Notes: generated by a model not told the origin, from the sequence alone. 64,000 bases of DNA from Psychrobacter sp. P11F6 (GCF_001435295.1 NZ_CM003594.1:620001-684000), one strand, 5' to 3'; positions 40,595 through 49,995 are shown, numbered from the stretch's first letter. Made by a program: numbers and translations.

Positions 40595-40626
40595 AAAAGC
40601 CCGAAACGATTGTTTCGGGCTTTTGT
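40595..40626 (-). terminator. Intrinsic terminator of the symporter gene
   Basis: A 13-bp perfect stem, AAAAGCCCGAAAC / GTTTCGGGCTTTT around GATT, with A/T runs on both sides, so it can work in both directions. It lies 55 bp beyond the symporter stop codon. Confidence 0.9.
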
Positions 40627-40680
40627 TTTGGAGGTTTGAATAACAATTATGTTAAAGAATAGTAGCTACGTTATAGAATA

Positions 40681-42228
40681 TTACTTATGCTCTTTACGTA
40701 GTGGATCTGCTGCCATTCTTTGTTGCTCTTTTAGATGACGCTCTTCCCAATAAGGGGCGTTTTTGATGCCGAATTTTGCAGGATCAAAACTGTAGCGCTC
40801 AACACCTGCTTTACGCTGTGCTTCATAGTCTTTTAGCATGGTAAGTGTTGGACGAGCCACAATGAAGATGACCAAAATACCAACGATGTTCAACCAAGCC
40901 ATAAGCCCAACACCAATATCACCAATAGCCCAGATGTAGCCAGCTGAGTTTAGGCCGCCGTAAGCAACCATCACCATGATTAAGATTTTGACTAAGAATA
41001 GACCAGTCTTGTTGGCACTGCGACCGACAAAGCGCGTTAGATAAGCAACGTTCACTTCGGCGATGTAGTAGTAAGCCAAGATAGTGGTAAAGGCAAAGAA
41101 GAAGACAGCAATAGCGATAAAGGTGTTACCAAAACCACCATAAACAGATTCCATCGCCATTTGCGTGAATGCAGGGGCGTTGATTTCAGTGGTAGCAGCG
41201 ACATTCTGTACGATGAACTGACCGTCTGGTAATGTACCTTGAATGTTATAGGTACCCATGGTTAGGATCATGAAGGCAGTAGCAGAACATACTAATAGGG
41301 TATCGACATATACTGAGAATGCCTGAACCAAACCCTGCTGTGATGGATGCTCAACTTCAGCAGCAGCAGCAGCATGAGGACCTGTACCTTGACCTGCTTC
41401 ATTTGAGTAAATACCACGTTTTACGCCCCAACCAATCGCTGCACCAAAACCTGCTTGAGCAGTAAATGCATCGCTAACGATTAGACCGAATACTTGTGGA
41501 ATCATATCAAAGTTAGTAAACATGATGATCAGTGCAAGAACGATATAGCCCAATGCCATAAAAGGAACGGCATACTCGGTAAACGTTGCGATACGCTTGA
41601 TACCACCAAAAATGATAATACCTAATACCACAAGGATAATGGCTAAGGCTACTAGACGCATTGAGCCAACTTCTAAGGCGCCAATGCTCATAACAGACCC
41701 TTCGCCCATTACCTGTGCGAAAGCATTGATAACGCCGTTTGCCTGTACACCTGGTAAAAATATACCACAAGCGAGGATAGATGAGATTGCAAAGAGAATG
41801 CCATACCATTTTTGGCCAAGTGCGCGCTCAAAATAGTAAGCTGGGCCACCGCGATATTCGCCAGTGATGACATCTTTTTCTTTGTAAATCTGTGCGAGCG
41901 TAGACTCAACATAAGCAGTAGATGCGCCTAAGAAGGCCACGACCCACATCCAAAATACGGCACCTGGGCCACCGAAGCCGATAGCCGCAGCTACCCCAGC
42001 GATGTTACCCATACCCACGCGTCCTGCGAGTGATACGGCAAGTGCCTGAAATGATGAAATACCTTGATCACTAGATTTACCAGTAAAGAGTAATTTGATC
42101 ATTTCACCGAACAGACGCACTTGTACGAAGCGCGTCATAATGGAATAAAATAGGCCCGCGCCCAAGCACAGATAGATCAGTGCGGGGCTCCAGATAATTC
42201 CGTTTACTAAGTTAACTAAACCTTCCAT
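40681..42228 (-). CDS. Alanine/glycine:cation symporter (AGCS family)
   Basis: A 515-aa inner-membrane carrier that couples uptake of alanine, glycine or a related amino acid to sodium or protons. It has about ten or eleven hydrophobic helices. Family blocks visible: FQALAVSLAGRVGMGNIAGVA, GGPGAVFWMW, EYRGGPAYYFERALG, GWGVKRGIYSNEAGQGTGPHAAAAAEV and ATAFMILTMG. The C-terminal tail is polar. AGGAATATACAT precedes the ATG at 42228. No amino-acid enzyme gene is adjacent, so the substrate is not indicated by context. Confidence 0.93.
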   Translation of the reverse strand: MEGLVNLVNGIIWSPALIYLCLGAGLFYSIMTRFVQVRLFGEMIKLLFTGKSSDQGISSFQALAVSLAGRVGMGNIAGVAAAIGFGGPGAVFWMWVVAFLGASTAYVESTLAQIYKEKDVITGEYRGGPAYYFERALGQKWYGILFAISSILACGIFLPGVQANGVINAFAQVMGEGSVMSIGALEVGSMRLVALAIILVVLGIIIFGGIKRIATFTEYAVPFMALGYIVLALIIMFTNFDMIPQVFGLIVSDAFTAQAGFGAAIGWGVKRGIYSNEAGQGTGPHAAAAAEVEHPSQQGLVQAFSVYVDTLLVCSATAFMILTMGTYNIQGTLPDGQFIVQNVAATTEINAPAFTQMAMESVYGGFGNTFIAIAVFFFAFTTILAYYYIAEVNVAYLTRFVGRSANKTGLFLVKILIMVMVAYGGLNSAGYIWAIGDIGVGLMAWLNIVGILVIFIVARPTLTMLKDYEAQRKAGVERYSFDPAKFGIKNAPYWEERHLKEQQRMAADPLRKEHK

Positions 42229-43419
42229 ATGTATATTCCTAGTACTGTCTCAAAGTGGCTCTGTATGCTAGGAGTAAGCTAACTGGTTAACTTACTTATT
42301 TAAGTTAAGCAGTTAAATTATCTACATTGACTCATGTATATCCGTTAAGTCTCATACGCGCTTAGCCACTAAGAATGGACTGTAGTTGTCTGTAGTTATC
42401 CGCTTGGTTTATCAGTAATATTGACGGTTTGCTTATGCTTATTACCGATGATATGTGTATCAGCATAGTTGCAAGGCGTAAGCTGTCTCAATTACTGCGA
42501 CATTTATCTTATCACTTAATATCTGAGATGAATGTTCAGTAGACCAATGGATAAAACAGGCGGTTATAATATTAAATACTTATCATGCCGATAGCATTCA
42601 ACTTTTTGTGAGCGGTATCGATTGACTACAGGGTTGGTGTGGCTGATTGAAACGATTAAGCGAATCTCTAATAATTGAGTAATATTTTACATAGAAATCA
42701 ACAACTCGCTAATACTAATCAAGCCATAAGTCCACTACCAAATGTATTCAAACCGTACGGCTACGTAACTGCAATTTGCCATATTTTTGTAGTAATTACT
42801 AGAATTTTCTTTGTACAGAAGCATATATATTCATATTGAGTCAGGCAGATATGACTATAAATAACGATAAAATATCGCATGTTTTGACCGTTGTTAGATA
42901 TCGAAACAATAGATAAAGCCACATCGACTACACAAAAACAGAGCAGTCATTCATCGCTTATCTGTCACTCCTCTATACTGGATAAGGTATGCACTAAAGA
43001 TAATGCCAGTGGTTCGATGATATTTGTGAGGTAGATGTTGTCAATGATAGATAATAAAAACAAGCAATAGTCATGGGCTAGCAGTGTGGTTTTGCGGTTG
43101 TGTTTTAGTAACGGCTAATTGTAAAAATACTGAGATAGCGCCATCATTGTGTAAGATATCTTATCCTATAGTTTCGTTTCGTTGATAAGACGAGATCATA
43201 GGGCGGCATACGATTGCTATCGTACTCATTAACTGCTTTTTTTATGTTTAGTGTGGCTTTAATATAAGTGATGTGCCTTTATTATAAAAAATATAAGGCT
43301 TCAATATAAATAGATATACATTTGCATGACCTCATTTATCAGCTTCAAAATACAAGCTTTAAAAAATTATTAAAAAAGTGTTACTGGTTATTTATTATTT
43401 ACCATTATTAGGAGAAACA
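42229..43419. other. 1.2-kb gene-poor intergenic region
   Basis: Long AT-rich gap between the divergent symporter and lemA genes. I found no open frame worth calling, no tRNA-like structure, no IS ends and no clear terminator. A small hairpin (TACGAT-TGCT-ATCGTA, about 43208-43223) is present. It is unusually long for this window and may hold promoters, a small RNA or a decayed gene. Confidence 0.4.
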
Positions 43420-44055
43420 ATGATGACGCGTCAATCAATTGTAAAACCCATATTGCTCGCGGCCGTGTTAGCGACGTCTACCGTCGGTCTAAGCGGTTGT
43501 GGCTACAACAACCTGCAAGCTCAAGATGAGCAAGTTACCGCGTCGTGGTCAGAAGTGGTGAACCAATATCAACGCCGCGCTGATTTGGTACCAAACTTAG
43601 TCAAAGTCGTGCAGCAGTATGCTGAGCAAGAACAAGAAGTGTTTACTCAAGTAGCTGAGGCACGCTCTCGTGCTGGTAGCATTACGGTGACGCCAGAAGT
43701 ACTGAATGATCCAGAAGCGATGGAGCGTTATGCAGCGGCACAGGAACAGATGACAGGTGCATTATCACGTTTGATGGCTGTCTCTGAACGTTATCCTGAG
43801 TTAAAGTCAGATGCTTTGTTCCAAGACTTACAAGCCCAGCTCGAAGGCACTGAAAACCGTATTGCCGTCGCTCGTAACCGTTATATTCAAGAAGTGCAAA
43901 GCTATAATACGACGGTGCGCCAATTCCCAACCAACATTACAGCAAAAGTATTTGGTATGAATGCCAAGCCAAACTTTAGCGTGGCGAATGAAGACGCTAT
44001 TTCAACCGCACCAAGTGTTGACTTCGGTGATGATAAGTCAGCGACAGCTGAGTAG
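43420..44055 (+). CDS. LemA family lipoprotein
   Basis: A 211-aa LemA protein: an N-terminal leader with lipobox GLSGC (Cys27), then a helical domain. Conserved parts are YNNLQAQDEQVTASWSEV, YQRRADLVPNLVKVV, RYPELKSDALFQDLQAQLEGTEN split over 140-165, and IAVARNRYIQEVQSYNTTVR. LemA proteins are envelope helical bundles of unknown biochemical role, typically encoded next to TPM-domain proteins, as here. AGGAGAAACA precedes two adjacent ATGs; 43420 was taken. Confidence 0.92.
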   Translation: MMTRQSIVKPILLAAVLATSTVGLSGCGYNNLQAQDEQVTASWSEVVNQYQRRADLVPNLVKVVQQYAEQEQEVFTQVAEARSRAGSITVTPEVLNDPEAMERYAAAQEQMTGALSRLMAVSERYPELKSDALFQDLQAQLEGTENRIAVARNRYIQEVQSYNTTVRQFPTNITAKVFGMNAKPNFSVANEDAISTAPSVDFGDDKSATAE

Positions 44056-44076
44056 TGATGATTAAATAGAGATGAA

Positions 44077-44106
44077 AACAGAGCGGGATTTGCCGCTCTG
44101 TTTGTT
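44077..44106 (+). terminator. Hairpin between lemA and the TPM gene
   Basis: A ten-bp perfect stem, AACAGAGCGG / CCGCTCTGTT around GATTTG, followed by TGTTTACATTTTT. The weak T-run suggests partial termination, which would reduce expression of the downstream TPM genes relative to lemA. Confidence 0.65.
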
Positions 44107-44316
44107 TACATTTTTATCGTTTAGCTTAGTTAGCCACTAGTTTGCTTAGCCACATTTTTAAAGGTATTGATGGATATGAATGCCTATTAAATGAATATCA
44201 AATCCAAAAAGTACGATTAGTTATGTCAAATTTGGTTTTTTTGCTATGCTAATTTTTGTGAATGGTCTCACGTAGATTCACTCAGTACAGATGTCACTTG
44301 AGGTGGTATAGATTAG

Positions 44317-45480
44317 ATGAACAATTCAAAAGCAATCCTATCAGTATTACTATTCACACTCAGCATCAGTAGTGCGTCTGTGTTGTATGCTGCGCCTAAT
44401 GAAGCCATTGATAGTACCTCAGACATGCAAAGTCGTAGTGTTGAGGATTTGGTAGCGATTGCCAAAGCGGGCGAGTCTAATGAAGCGATCAATGACGCTG
44501 TATTGGGTAACGAAGCCATTAATGATGCCATTTTAGGTAATGAGGCGATCAACCCTAATGTGGCTAATAATGAGGCAACAGTTGGGTCAACAGCCACGAA
44601 TCCTTCTCCTATACAGTCAAATGCACCCAGTGTCGATGCCGATAAACTCATATTAAATAACCCTGTCGTTGATCAGGCTAATATTCTAAATCCGCAAGAA
44701 AAACAGCGTCTAGAGGCGCAGCTTAGAAATATTTATCAGCAAGGTCTTGCCCAAGCAGCGGTGGTTATCGTGCCTACGACCCATGGCGTCCCTATCTTTG
44801 ACTATGCTCTACAAGTAGCTGAGAAGTGGCAGCTGGGCAATAAAGACATCGATGATGGCTTACTCATGGTAGTCGCCGTCAATGACCGTGATATGTACAT
44901 TTTGACGGGTTATGGACTAGAAGGTGTCTTACCAGATGCTGCCGTCAATCGTATTATTCGTGAAGATATCACGCCGTTATTTAAGCAAAATAACTATGGC
45001 GCTGGGATAATAGCTGGCGTTGACGCGCTCAAAACGCGGCTGACTGCTGATCCTGAGGTATTGGCTCGTGCCGATGCGCAAGCAGCCGAGCGTAGTGCAC
45101 AACAAGGTTCAGACGAGCTACCATCGCCCATATTTTTATTCATCATGGCAATGATATTTGGAAGCTTTATTACCAGTATTTTTGGTCGTGTATTTGGTTC
45201 TATTATTACTGCTGGTGGGTTTTTTGCGGGATCGTTAGCCTTAGGCGGTGGGTTTTTTATGACCGTTATCATGGCTATCTTCTTATGGCTATTTTTGATT
45301 TCACGAGGTGGCGGCGGTGGTGGTAAAGGTGGATCTGGAGGCGGTCGTAGAGGCGGCGGTATGATATTCCTACCTGGTATGGGCGGTGGCGGCGGCTCTG
45401 GCGGTGGTGGTTTTGGCGGCGGTGGCTTCGGTGGTGGAGGCGGCGGTTTTGGCGGCGGCGGTGCTGGTGGCTCGTGGTAG
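44317..45480 (+). CDS. TPM-domain (YgcG-like) membrane protein with Gly-rich tail
   Basis: A 387-aa envelope protein with a signal peptide (about 1-25, ending LYAAP). An unusual segment of three near-identical ten-residue repeats based on NEAINDAILG follows (about 54-86). Next comes the TPM domain (about 110-240: VVDQANILNPQEKQRLEAQL ... ILTGYGLEGVLPDAAVNRII), two membrane helices (about 270-325) and a Gly/Ser-rich tail. The poly-Gly tail is standard for YgcG-type proteins; the decapeptide repeat is not. It lies behind lemA, the usual partner. Confidence 0.9.
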   Translation: MNNSKAILSVLLFTLSISSASVLYAAPNEAIDSTSDMQSRSVEDLVAIAKAGESNEAINDAVLGNEAINDAILGNEAINPNVANNEATVGSTATNPSPIQSNAPSVDADKLILNNPVVDQANILNPQEKQRLEAQLRNIYQQGLAQAAVVIVPTTHGVPIFDYALQVAEKWQLGNKDIDDGLLMVVAVNDRDMYILTGYGLEGVLPDAAVNRIIREDITPLFKQNNYGAGIIAGVDALKTRLTADPEVLARADAQAAERSAQQGSDELPSPIFLFIMAMIFGSFITSIFGRVFGSIITAGGFFAGSLALGGGFFMTVIMAIFLWLFLISRGGGGGGKGGSGGGRRGGGMIFLPGMGGGGGSGGGGFGGGGFGGGGGGFGGGGAGGSW

Positions 45481-45554
45481 ACGCTTGGTAGATGCTTAAG
45501 TAAGAACGGATACTAAACGACCGTCAGCAATGACGTATTTGAGGAAATAGTAAA

Positions 45555-46079
45555 ATGTCAGAAAACAACGCGTCAAATCCCAGTTTTGCCCGCTGGTGGC
45601 GTCAAGTCTTATTTATTCCTATATTGCATAGTAAATGGTTAACAGCAGCGGCCAAAGCACGTTTGACAGACGAGGTGACCCGTGCAGAGCGAGGGCATCG
45701 CGGTGAGGTGTTTTTGATTGTAGAAAACCATCTGCCGATTCAAGAGGCGTACTATATTGGCTGTCGCGAACGTGCGATTGAGCTGTTTAGTGAGTATCGA
45801 GTTTGGGATACTGAAGAGAATACGGGCGTCTTGGTGTATGTCAATATTTGCGAGCATCAGTTAGAGATTGTAGCTGATCGTGGTATCAGTGCTCATGTCA
45901 GCCCCACCGTTTGGCGGGCAATGTGTGATAAGGCTGTGTCGGGTATTGCCAATCAAAAAACCGAAGAAAGCCTAGCTGAATTGTTAGATGAAGTTGGGCA
46001 AGTGCTGCGTCAGTATTATCATTTGGAGCAGGATCCAGCGGGTAACGAGTTGTCTGATACTGTGGTGTTTCTGAAGTAG
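45555..46079 (+). CDS. Second TPM-domain protein, short cytosolic-type
   Basis: A 174-aa protein with a TPM domain only, no signal peptide and no Gly-rich tail. It has the family's VEN(H)LPI, ARxRAIELFSEYRVWDTEENTG-like block and IVADRGI. The second TPM gene directly after lemA and a YgcG-like gene is a frequent arrangement and suggests a three-gene unit (74 bp between the TPM genes). GAGGAAATAGTAAA precedes the ATG. Confidence 0.88.
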   Translation: MSENNASNPSFARWWRQVLFIPILHSKWLTAAAKARLTDEVTRAERGHRGEVFLIVENHLPIQEAYYIGCRERAIELFSEYRVWDTEENTGVLVYVNICEHQLEIVADRGISAHVSPTVWRAMCDKAVSGIANQKTEESLAELLDEVGQVLRQYYHLEQDPAGNELSDTVVFLK

Positions 46080-46230
46080 CGTTGATGAGGGAATCTGATG
46101 GCTTGTTATTTTGCTAGCATCGTGTTCTTTTATAGGGTTTCGGCATCAATTACAATATAATAGCGCCTCTAGAAATCGAGGGTGACTGATATATTGCTCA
46201 AGCGTCTATACAGGCTTTGCCTTTATAAAG

Positions 46231-46256
46231 GCACTTCTCAAAAGCACTTCTCAAAA
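46231..46256. repeat. Perfect tandem duplication of 13 bp
   Basis: GCACTTCTCAAAA occurs twice in a row, 35 bp before the adenine deaminase start, within its likely 5' leader. Probably a replication slippage product. Confidence 0.8.
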
Positions 46257-46290
46257 GTACTCTACTACAAAAAGCCGTCACTGGAATCCT

Positions 46291-47289
46291 ATGATTGATT
46301 TAATAAAGAAATTACCAAAAGCTGAGCTGCATTTACATATTGAAGGCTCACTAGAACCTGAGCTGATGTTTAGATTGGCCAAAAAGAACCAGATAGAGAT
46401 TCCCTATAAAAACATAGAAGATGTGCGCAACGCCTACAACTTCACCAACTTGCAAACCTTTTTAGATATCTACTATGCAGGCGCAAATGTCCTGATCACT
46501 AAAGATGATTTTTATGATTTAACGTGGGAATATATACTTAAGTGTGTTGAAGATAACGTCATTCACACAGAGATATTTTTTGACCCGCAGACGCATACTG
46601 AACGAGGCATACCTTTTGAAGTGGTGATAACAGGCATCAAAGAAGCGCTTGCAGATGCCAAAGAAAAATATGGTATCACCTCTTGTATTATCATGTGTTT
46701 CCTAAGGCATTTATCGCAAGAAGAAGCGTTTGAGACCTTAGAGCAAGCACTGGTATTCAAAGATGACATCATCGGTGTCGGTCTTGATTCGTCAGAGCTG
46801 GGCAATCCACCATCGAAATTCAAAGATGTCTTCAAAAAAGCTAAAGAAGCAGGTTTTAAGCTGGTCGCCCATGCTGGTGAAGAGGCAGATTTTTCGTACA
46901 TTTATGAAGCACTGGACTTATTAAATATCAATAGAATCGATCATGGTGTGCAATCGATAAAAAGCCCAGAGTTGATGCAAAGACTGAAAGATGAGCAAAT
47001 GCCGCTGACCGTTTGCCCGAACTCAAATATTGAGCTGAAAGTCTTTGATCATTACAAAGAACACAATATCAAAGAGCTGCTAGATTATGGTCTAAATATC
47101 ACCATAAACTCAGACGACCCAGCCTATTTCAAAGGTTATATGAATCAGAACTTTATAAATATATGCGAAAATTTACCGCTAACAGAAGATGATGTTGTTA
47201 CTTTGGTAAAGAACTCCTTTAATGCCTCATTTATTAGTGATGAATTAAAAGCAGCATATTTGGCGAAAGTTGATCTGGCACTAAAGTAA
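46291..47289 (+). CDS. Adenine deaminase (adenosine deaminase superfamily)
   Basis: A 332-aa zinc amidohydrolase of the purine salvage pathway. Metal and catalytic motifs: KAELHLHIEGSLEPEL (HxH), VAHAGEEAD (His and Glu), DHGVQSIKSPEL and NSDDPAYFKGY (two Asp). The wording FFDPQTHTERGIPFEVV and DSSELGNPPSKF follows the Pseudomonas-type adenine deaminases rather than E. coli Add, so adenine is the likelier substrate. A palindromic terminator follows. Monocistronic. Confidence 0.88.
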   Translation: MIDLIKKLPKAELHLHIEGSLEPELMFRLAKKNQIEIPYKNIEDVRNAYNFTNLQTFLDIYYAGANVLITKDDFYDLTWEYILKCVEDNVIHTEIFFDPQTHTERGIPFEVVITGIKEALADAKEKYGITSCIIMCFLRHLSQEEAFETLEQALVFKDDIIGVGLDSSELGNPPSKFKDVFKKAKEAGFKLVAHAGEEADFSYIYEALDLLNINRIDHGVQSIKSPELMQRLKDEQMPLTVCPNSNIELKVFDHYKEHNIKELLDYGLNITINSDDPAYFKGYMNQNFINICENLPLTEDDVVTLVKNSFNASFISDELKAAYLAKVDLALK

Positions 47290-47316
47290 ATCAACTATGA
47301 CTAGGTTTTAGTATTC

Positions 47317-47356
47317 AAGGCTTAACGGTTGATATCAATCGTTAAGCCTTTTCTTT
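47317..47356. terminator. Palindromic bidirectional terminator
   Basis: AAGGCTTAACG at 47317-47327 and CGTTAAGCCTT at 47340-47350 pair perfectly, and the loop can extend the stem around GATATC. TTTTCTTTTTT follows on the plus strand. It serves the adenine deaminase gene and probably the convergent sirtuin gene. Confidence 0.88.
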
Positions 47357-47402
47357 TTTACACGGTATGCTTTTTAGGTTCAAGCGACTTAAGTTTAAGC
47401 GA

Positions 47403-48203
47403 CTACAGCGCAGTGATTTTCTGGATTAATAACGGCATAATCACACCAGCTTTTTCTGCTAAGGGGATATCCACAATAGTATTCGGCGTGGGATTGGGAT
47501 TTATCTCAATAATTTTGGCACCATTTTGCGTCGCTAACTGTGCGAGTCCAGCGGCAGGATAGACGAGACTGGAGGTGCCAATGCTGATAAATACCTCGCA
47601 GTTCGCCGCCGCATCTTCTGCCGTTTGCCATGCTTGTACTGGTAATGCTTCGCCAAACCAAACGATATCTGGTCTGATATAGCCATCGCAATGGCGACAG
47701 GTCATCAGTGTGTCATCAAAATTGATTGTATCCTCGCTATGATACGAACCCCTCGATTGACTTTGGCAGACTGTCTCGCATTGACTACAGCGGTTATGCC
47801 ACAGATTGCCATGCAAATGAGTTACCGTACTGCCAGCTTGCTCATGTAAATCATCAACATTTTGAGTGATAAGCGTTAATGATTGGTTGGACGACTGAGT
47901 ATGGTATTGCCACTGCGCTAAGGCAACATGTGCAGGATTCGGTTTTTTATCTGCGACCAATTGCCTGCGCCATTGATACCATGACCACACCAGTTTTGGA
48001 TCACGAGTGAAAGCCTCAGGTGTCGCCAAGTCTTCGACACCATAGTTTTCCCACAAGCCTGTTTGCTTATCTCGAAAAGTTGGAATGCCACTTTCGGCTG
48101 AAATCCCTGCACCCGTTAAGATGCAAATATGCTGTTTGGATGTCAATAATTTAGCAGCAAGTTCTACTTCTGCTATTAACGCTGGTGATAATTCTGCTAA
48201 CAT
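47403..48203 (-). CDS. cobB: NAD-dependent protein deacylase (sirtuin, CobB type)
   Basis: A 266-aa Sir2 enzyme that removes acyl groups from lysine using NAD. Motifs: ILTGAGISAESGIPTFRD (NAD-binding), TQNVDDLHEQAG, the catalytic His in THLHGNLW, and four zinc cysteines in CSQCETV and CRHCDG. The Arg and Tyr-type residues of desuccinylases appear replaced by YQWRRQL after VWSWY, giving Y-x-x-R spacing as in class III sirtuins, so both deacetylation and desuccinylation are possible. It diverges from the next gene. Confidence 0.92.
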   Translation of the reverse strand: MLAELSPALIAEVELAAKLLTSKQHICILTGAGISAESGIPTFRDKQTGLWENYGVEDLATPEAFTRDPKLVWSWYQWRRQLVADKKPNPAHVALAQWQYHTQSSNQSLTLITQNVDDLHEQAGSTVTHLHGNLWHNRCSQCETVCQSQSRGSYHSEDTINFDDTLMTCRHCDGYIRPDIVWFGEALPVQAWQTAEDAAANCEVFISIGTSSLVYPAAGLAQLATQNGAKIIEINPNPTPNTIVDIPLAEKAGVIMPLLIQKITAL

Positions 48204-48238
48204 GAGCCAACCCTTGCTAATAATGGATATCTCTTCTA

Positions 48239-48607
48239 ATGATAGATGGAATTTGGTGGCTTGTCATATTGTTTGCCGTTATTGCCGCTTTATGGTTGTT
48301 GGCAAAGTCACGCGGCGTAAAAGTGGGTGAGACAATTCATAATAAATCGTCTAAAAGCGTGAAAAAACCTATTAATGACGACCTGCAAAAAACCTCCGTG
48401 CTGATCAAACAGTATTTTCCTGATTATCGAGTCACACGCAAGACCAATCATTTATTGCTCAGTAAACAAGATAAAAAAATTGCAATGATTACGATGGATA
48501 AGAAAATTGCTTCAGGTCAGCGCCTGTTGGGTAACGTGCCCGTGATTAATTATCATCGTGTGCCTAACCGTGCCCAGCTAGCAGCTAATTTGCAGCAAGC
48601 AGAATAG
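48239..48607 (+). CDS. Small single-helix membrane protein, unknown
   Basis: A 122-aa protein with one N-terminal membrane helix (about residues 3-23) and a basic soluble domain that ends AQLAANLQQAE. No family is recognised. It starts 35 bp from the divergent cobB gene, so the two may share a promoter region. The ribosome site is weak. Confidence 0.65.
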   Translation: MIDGIWWLVILFAVIAALWLLAKSRGVKVGETIHNKSSKSVKKPINDDLQKTSVLIKQYFPDYRVTRKTNHLLLSKQDKKIAMITMDKKIASGQRLLGNVPVINYHRVPNRAQLAANLQQAE

Positions 48608-48947
48608 GCGAGTGTTATAAGCAAAATACCCATCATATAAGAAAAGTGTCTATCAATAGACGAGCATGCACGGCGAAATCCGCAAACATTTTGAGCGCGG
48701 ATTTGATAGATATTCAAGATTTAGGGTAATGCTAAGGAAGGATAAAACAAATATTATAAATACGATGATTGGTGCGCTCGGCGGGAGTCAATCATTTATG
48801 GTAAGTATTTGATATTAAATAGTTTTAAATAAATTATTAATTATATGTACAACGTTATGTACAACATTCTAATATCGTTACTCTCGGCTTATAACTTGGA
48901 AGCTTACTCATAGCTACTTACAAAATAATTATGCTGATGAAAGTCAA
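48608..48947. other. Intergenic region at the left edge of the accessory segment
   Basis: A 340-bp gap without a supported gene. It contains a tRNA-3'-end-like fragment, listed separately, and a direct repeat of ATGTACAAC (about 48844 and 48856). From here rightward, gene content changes from core to accessory. Confidence 0.45.
48769..48790 (-). other. tRNA 3'-end-like fragment, possible attachment site
   Basis: Read on the minus strand, GACTCCCGCCGAGCGCACCA looks like the T-arm 3' side, acceptor strand and CCA end of a tRNA (compare the usual TTCGACTCCCGCC...CCA). No 5' part of a tRNA is present. Such 3'-end copies are left by integrases that use tRNA genes. ATGATTG and CAATCAT flank it as a 7-bp inverted repeat, which may be chance. 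The matching tRNA gene is not in the window. Confidence 0.4.
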
Positions 48948-49241
48948 TTATCTAATTTCAGCCATTAGCGTCTTATAAGCTGACTCAATCCATGCTTGCT
49001 CACTAGCATAACCATTGAATAATGGATCGAAATCAAAAGTATTGTTTTCAAAAACTTTTTTTGCTAAATCATTGGCCAATATATACTCGAGGTCTTGAAC
49101 TAAGCTATTTAAGATATCTAGATTTTCCTTACTCGCAAAATGAATGAGAACATCTGCGTCATTCACTTTTAGATCAGAATACTCCGCCCACCAACTTTGA
49201 TAGAAGTAGGCGTTCATTAGATATATAAATGTATTTATCAT
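48948..49241 (-). CDS. Small acidic protein, possibly a CdiI-like immunity protein
   Basis: A 97-aa acidic protein with aromatic N-terminal motifs (LMNAYFYQSWWAEYSDL) and a tail GYASEQAWIESAYKTL. Size, charge and the N-terminal Y-x-Q-x-W pattern recall CdiI_2-type immunity proteins of contact-dependent inhibition systems; this is a tentative resemblance. No toxin gene is adjacent, so it would be an orphan immunity gene. Confidence 0.55.
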   Translation of the reverse strand: MINTFIYLMNAYFYQSWWAEYSDLKVNDADVLIHFASKENLDILNSLVQDLEYILANDLAKKVFENNTFDFDPLFNGYASEQAWIESAYKTLMAEIR

Positions 49242-49280
49242 GATGTCTTCTGTAGAGAATCTTCGCTAACTTATTATTCT

Positions 49281-49937
49281 TTATCTGCAAGCTAATTCTA
49301 CTGCTTGCAATGCGGAGTCTCCATAACTATCAAGCATATCAGTAATCTGACAGCCTTCATCAGAACACTTCAATGAAAAGTCCTTGTAGTTGTTAAATTC
49401 ACTGTCTCTAATATCTTCATCACCGTCAAGCAAGATACTAGCGCGCACATTACCATTATCTAGCACCTTATATTTTACATCAGCCGCTTCATCTATTGAA
49501 TAGCCGTTCCCCACGCTCAAGTTCAAGATATAACGAACTTCACTACAGTCTGAAATTTCATCAGCATACCCATCATAAGTATTCATAGAATCCGCTTTAA
49601 CAAGAGCAATCGCATTTTGTAAGTCTTTATCTGCGTAAGCAAATAACGTATCTAAGTCTTCAGCGTTAGGGTTATTTTTTAACGAAAGCACAGCATCGCG
49701 ATATAAAAATTTAATGATGTCTTTTTTATGATTATCATTACTAACTGTTTCAGCTGGTTCTTCAGGAGCGTTTTCAATTTTTTCAAGAGTTGGTGTGTTC
49801 ACCTTATTATTAGCTTGAATTTCGCTTTTTTCAGGCGCTTGATCGTTACGGCTATTATCGGTTTGATTGCTGGTACTATCACAAGCTGATAATAAAAGGG
49901 CAGTCACTAAAGATAGGGTGAAGCCAATTCTTTTCAT
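49281..49937 (-). CDS. Hypothetical lipoprotein
   Basis: A 218-aa lipoprotein, lipobox LLSAC (Cys19), followed by an Asn/Glu-rich linker of about 50 residues and a C-terminal domain with four cysteines (SDCSEV, LKCSDEGCQ and ELACR) that could form disulfides. No family recognised. AGGATTACTCT precedes the ATG. It lies 39 bp upstream of the small immunity-like gene on the same strand, so the two may be cotranscribed. Confidence 0.75.
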   Translation of the reverse strand: MKRIGFTLSLVTALLLSACDSTSNQTDNSRNDQAPEKSEIQANNKVNTPTLEKIENAPEEPAETVSNDNHKKDIIKFLYRDAVLSLKNNPNAEDLDTLFAYADKDLQNAIALVKADSMNTYDGYADEISDCSEVRYILNLSVGNGYSIDEAADVKYKVLDNGNVRASILLDGDEDIRDSEFNNYKDFSLKCSDEGCQITDMLDSYGDSALQAVELACR

Positions 49938-49995
49938 AGAGTAATCCTAATATAATTTTGAAAATGATAAGTGAATATATCTGCTATCGCGCAAA

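Larger units (their letters stand above)
40323..40680. other. Convergent intergenic region with two terminators
   Basis: A 358-bp gap between the third fasciclin gene and the convergent symporter gene. Apart from the two hairpins listed separately, no gene or RNA is visible. Confidence 0.5.
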
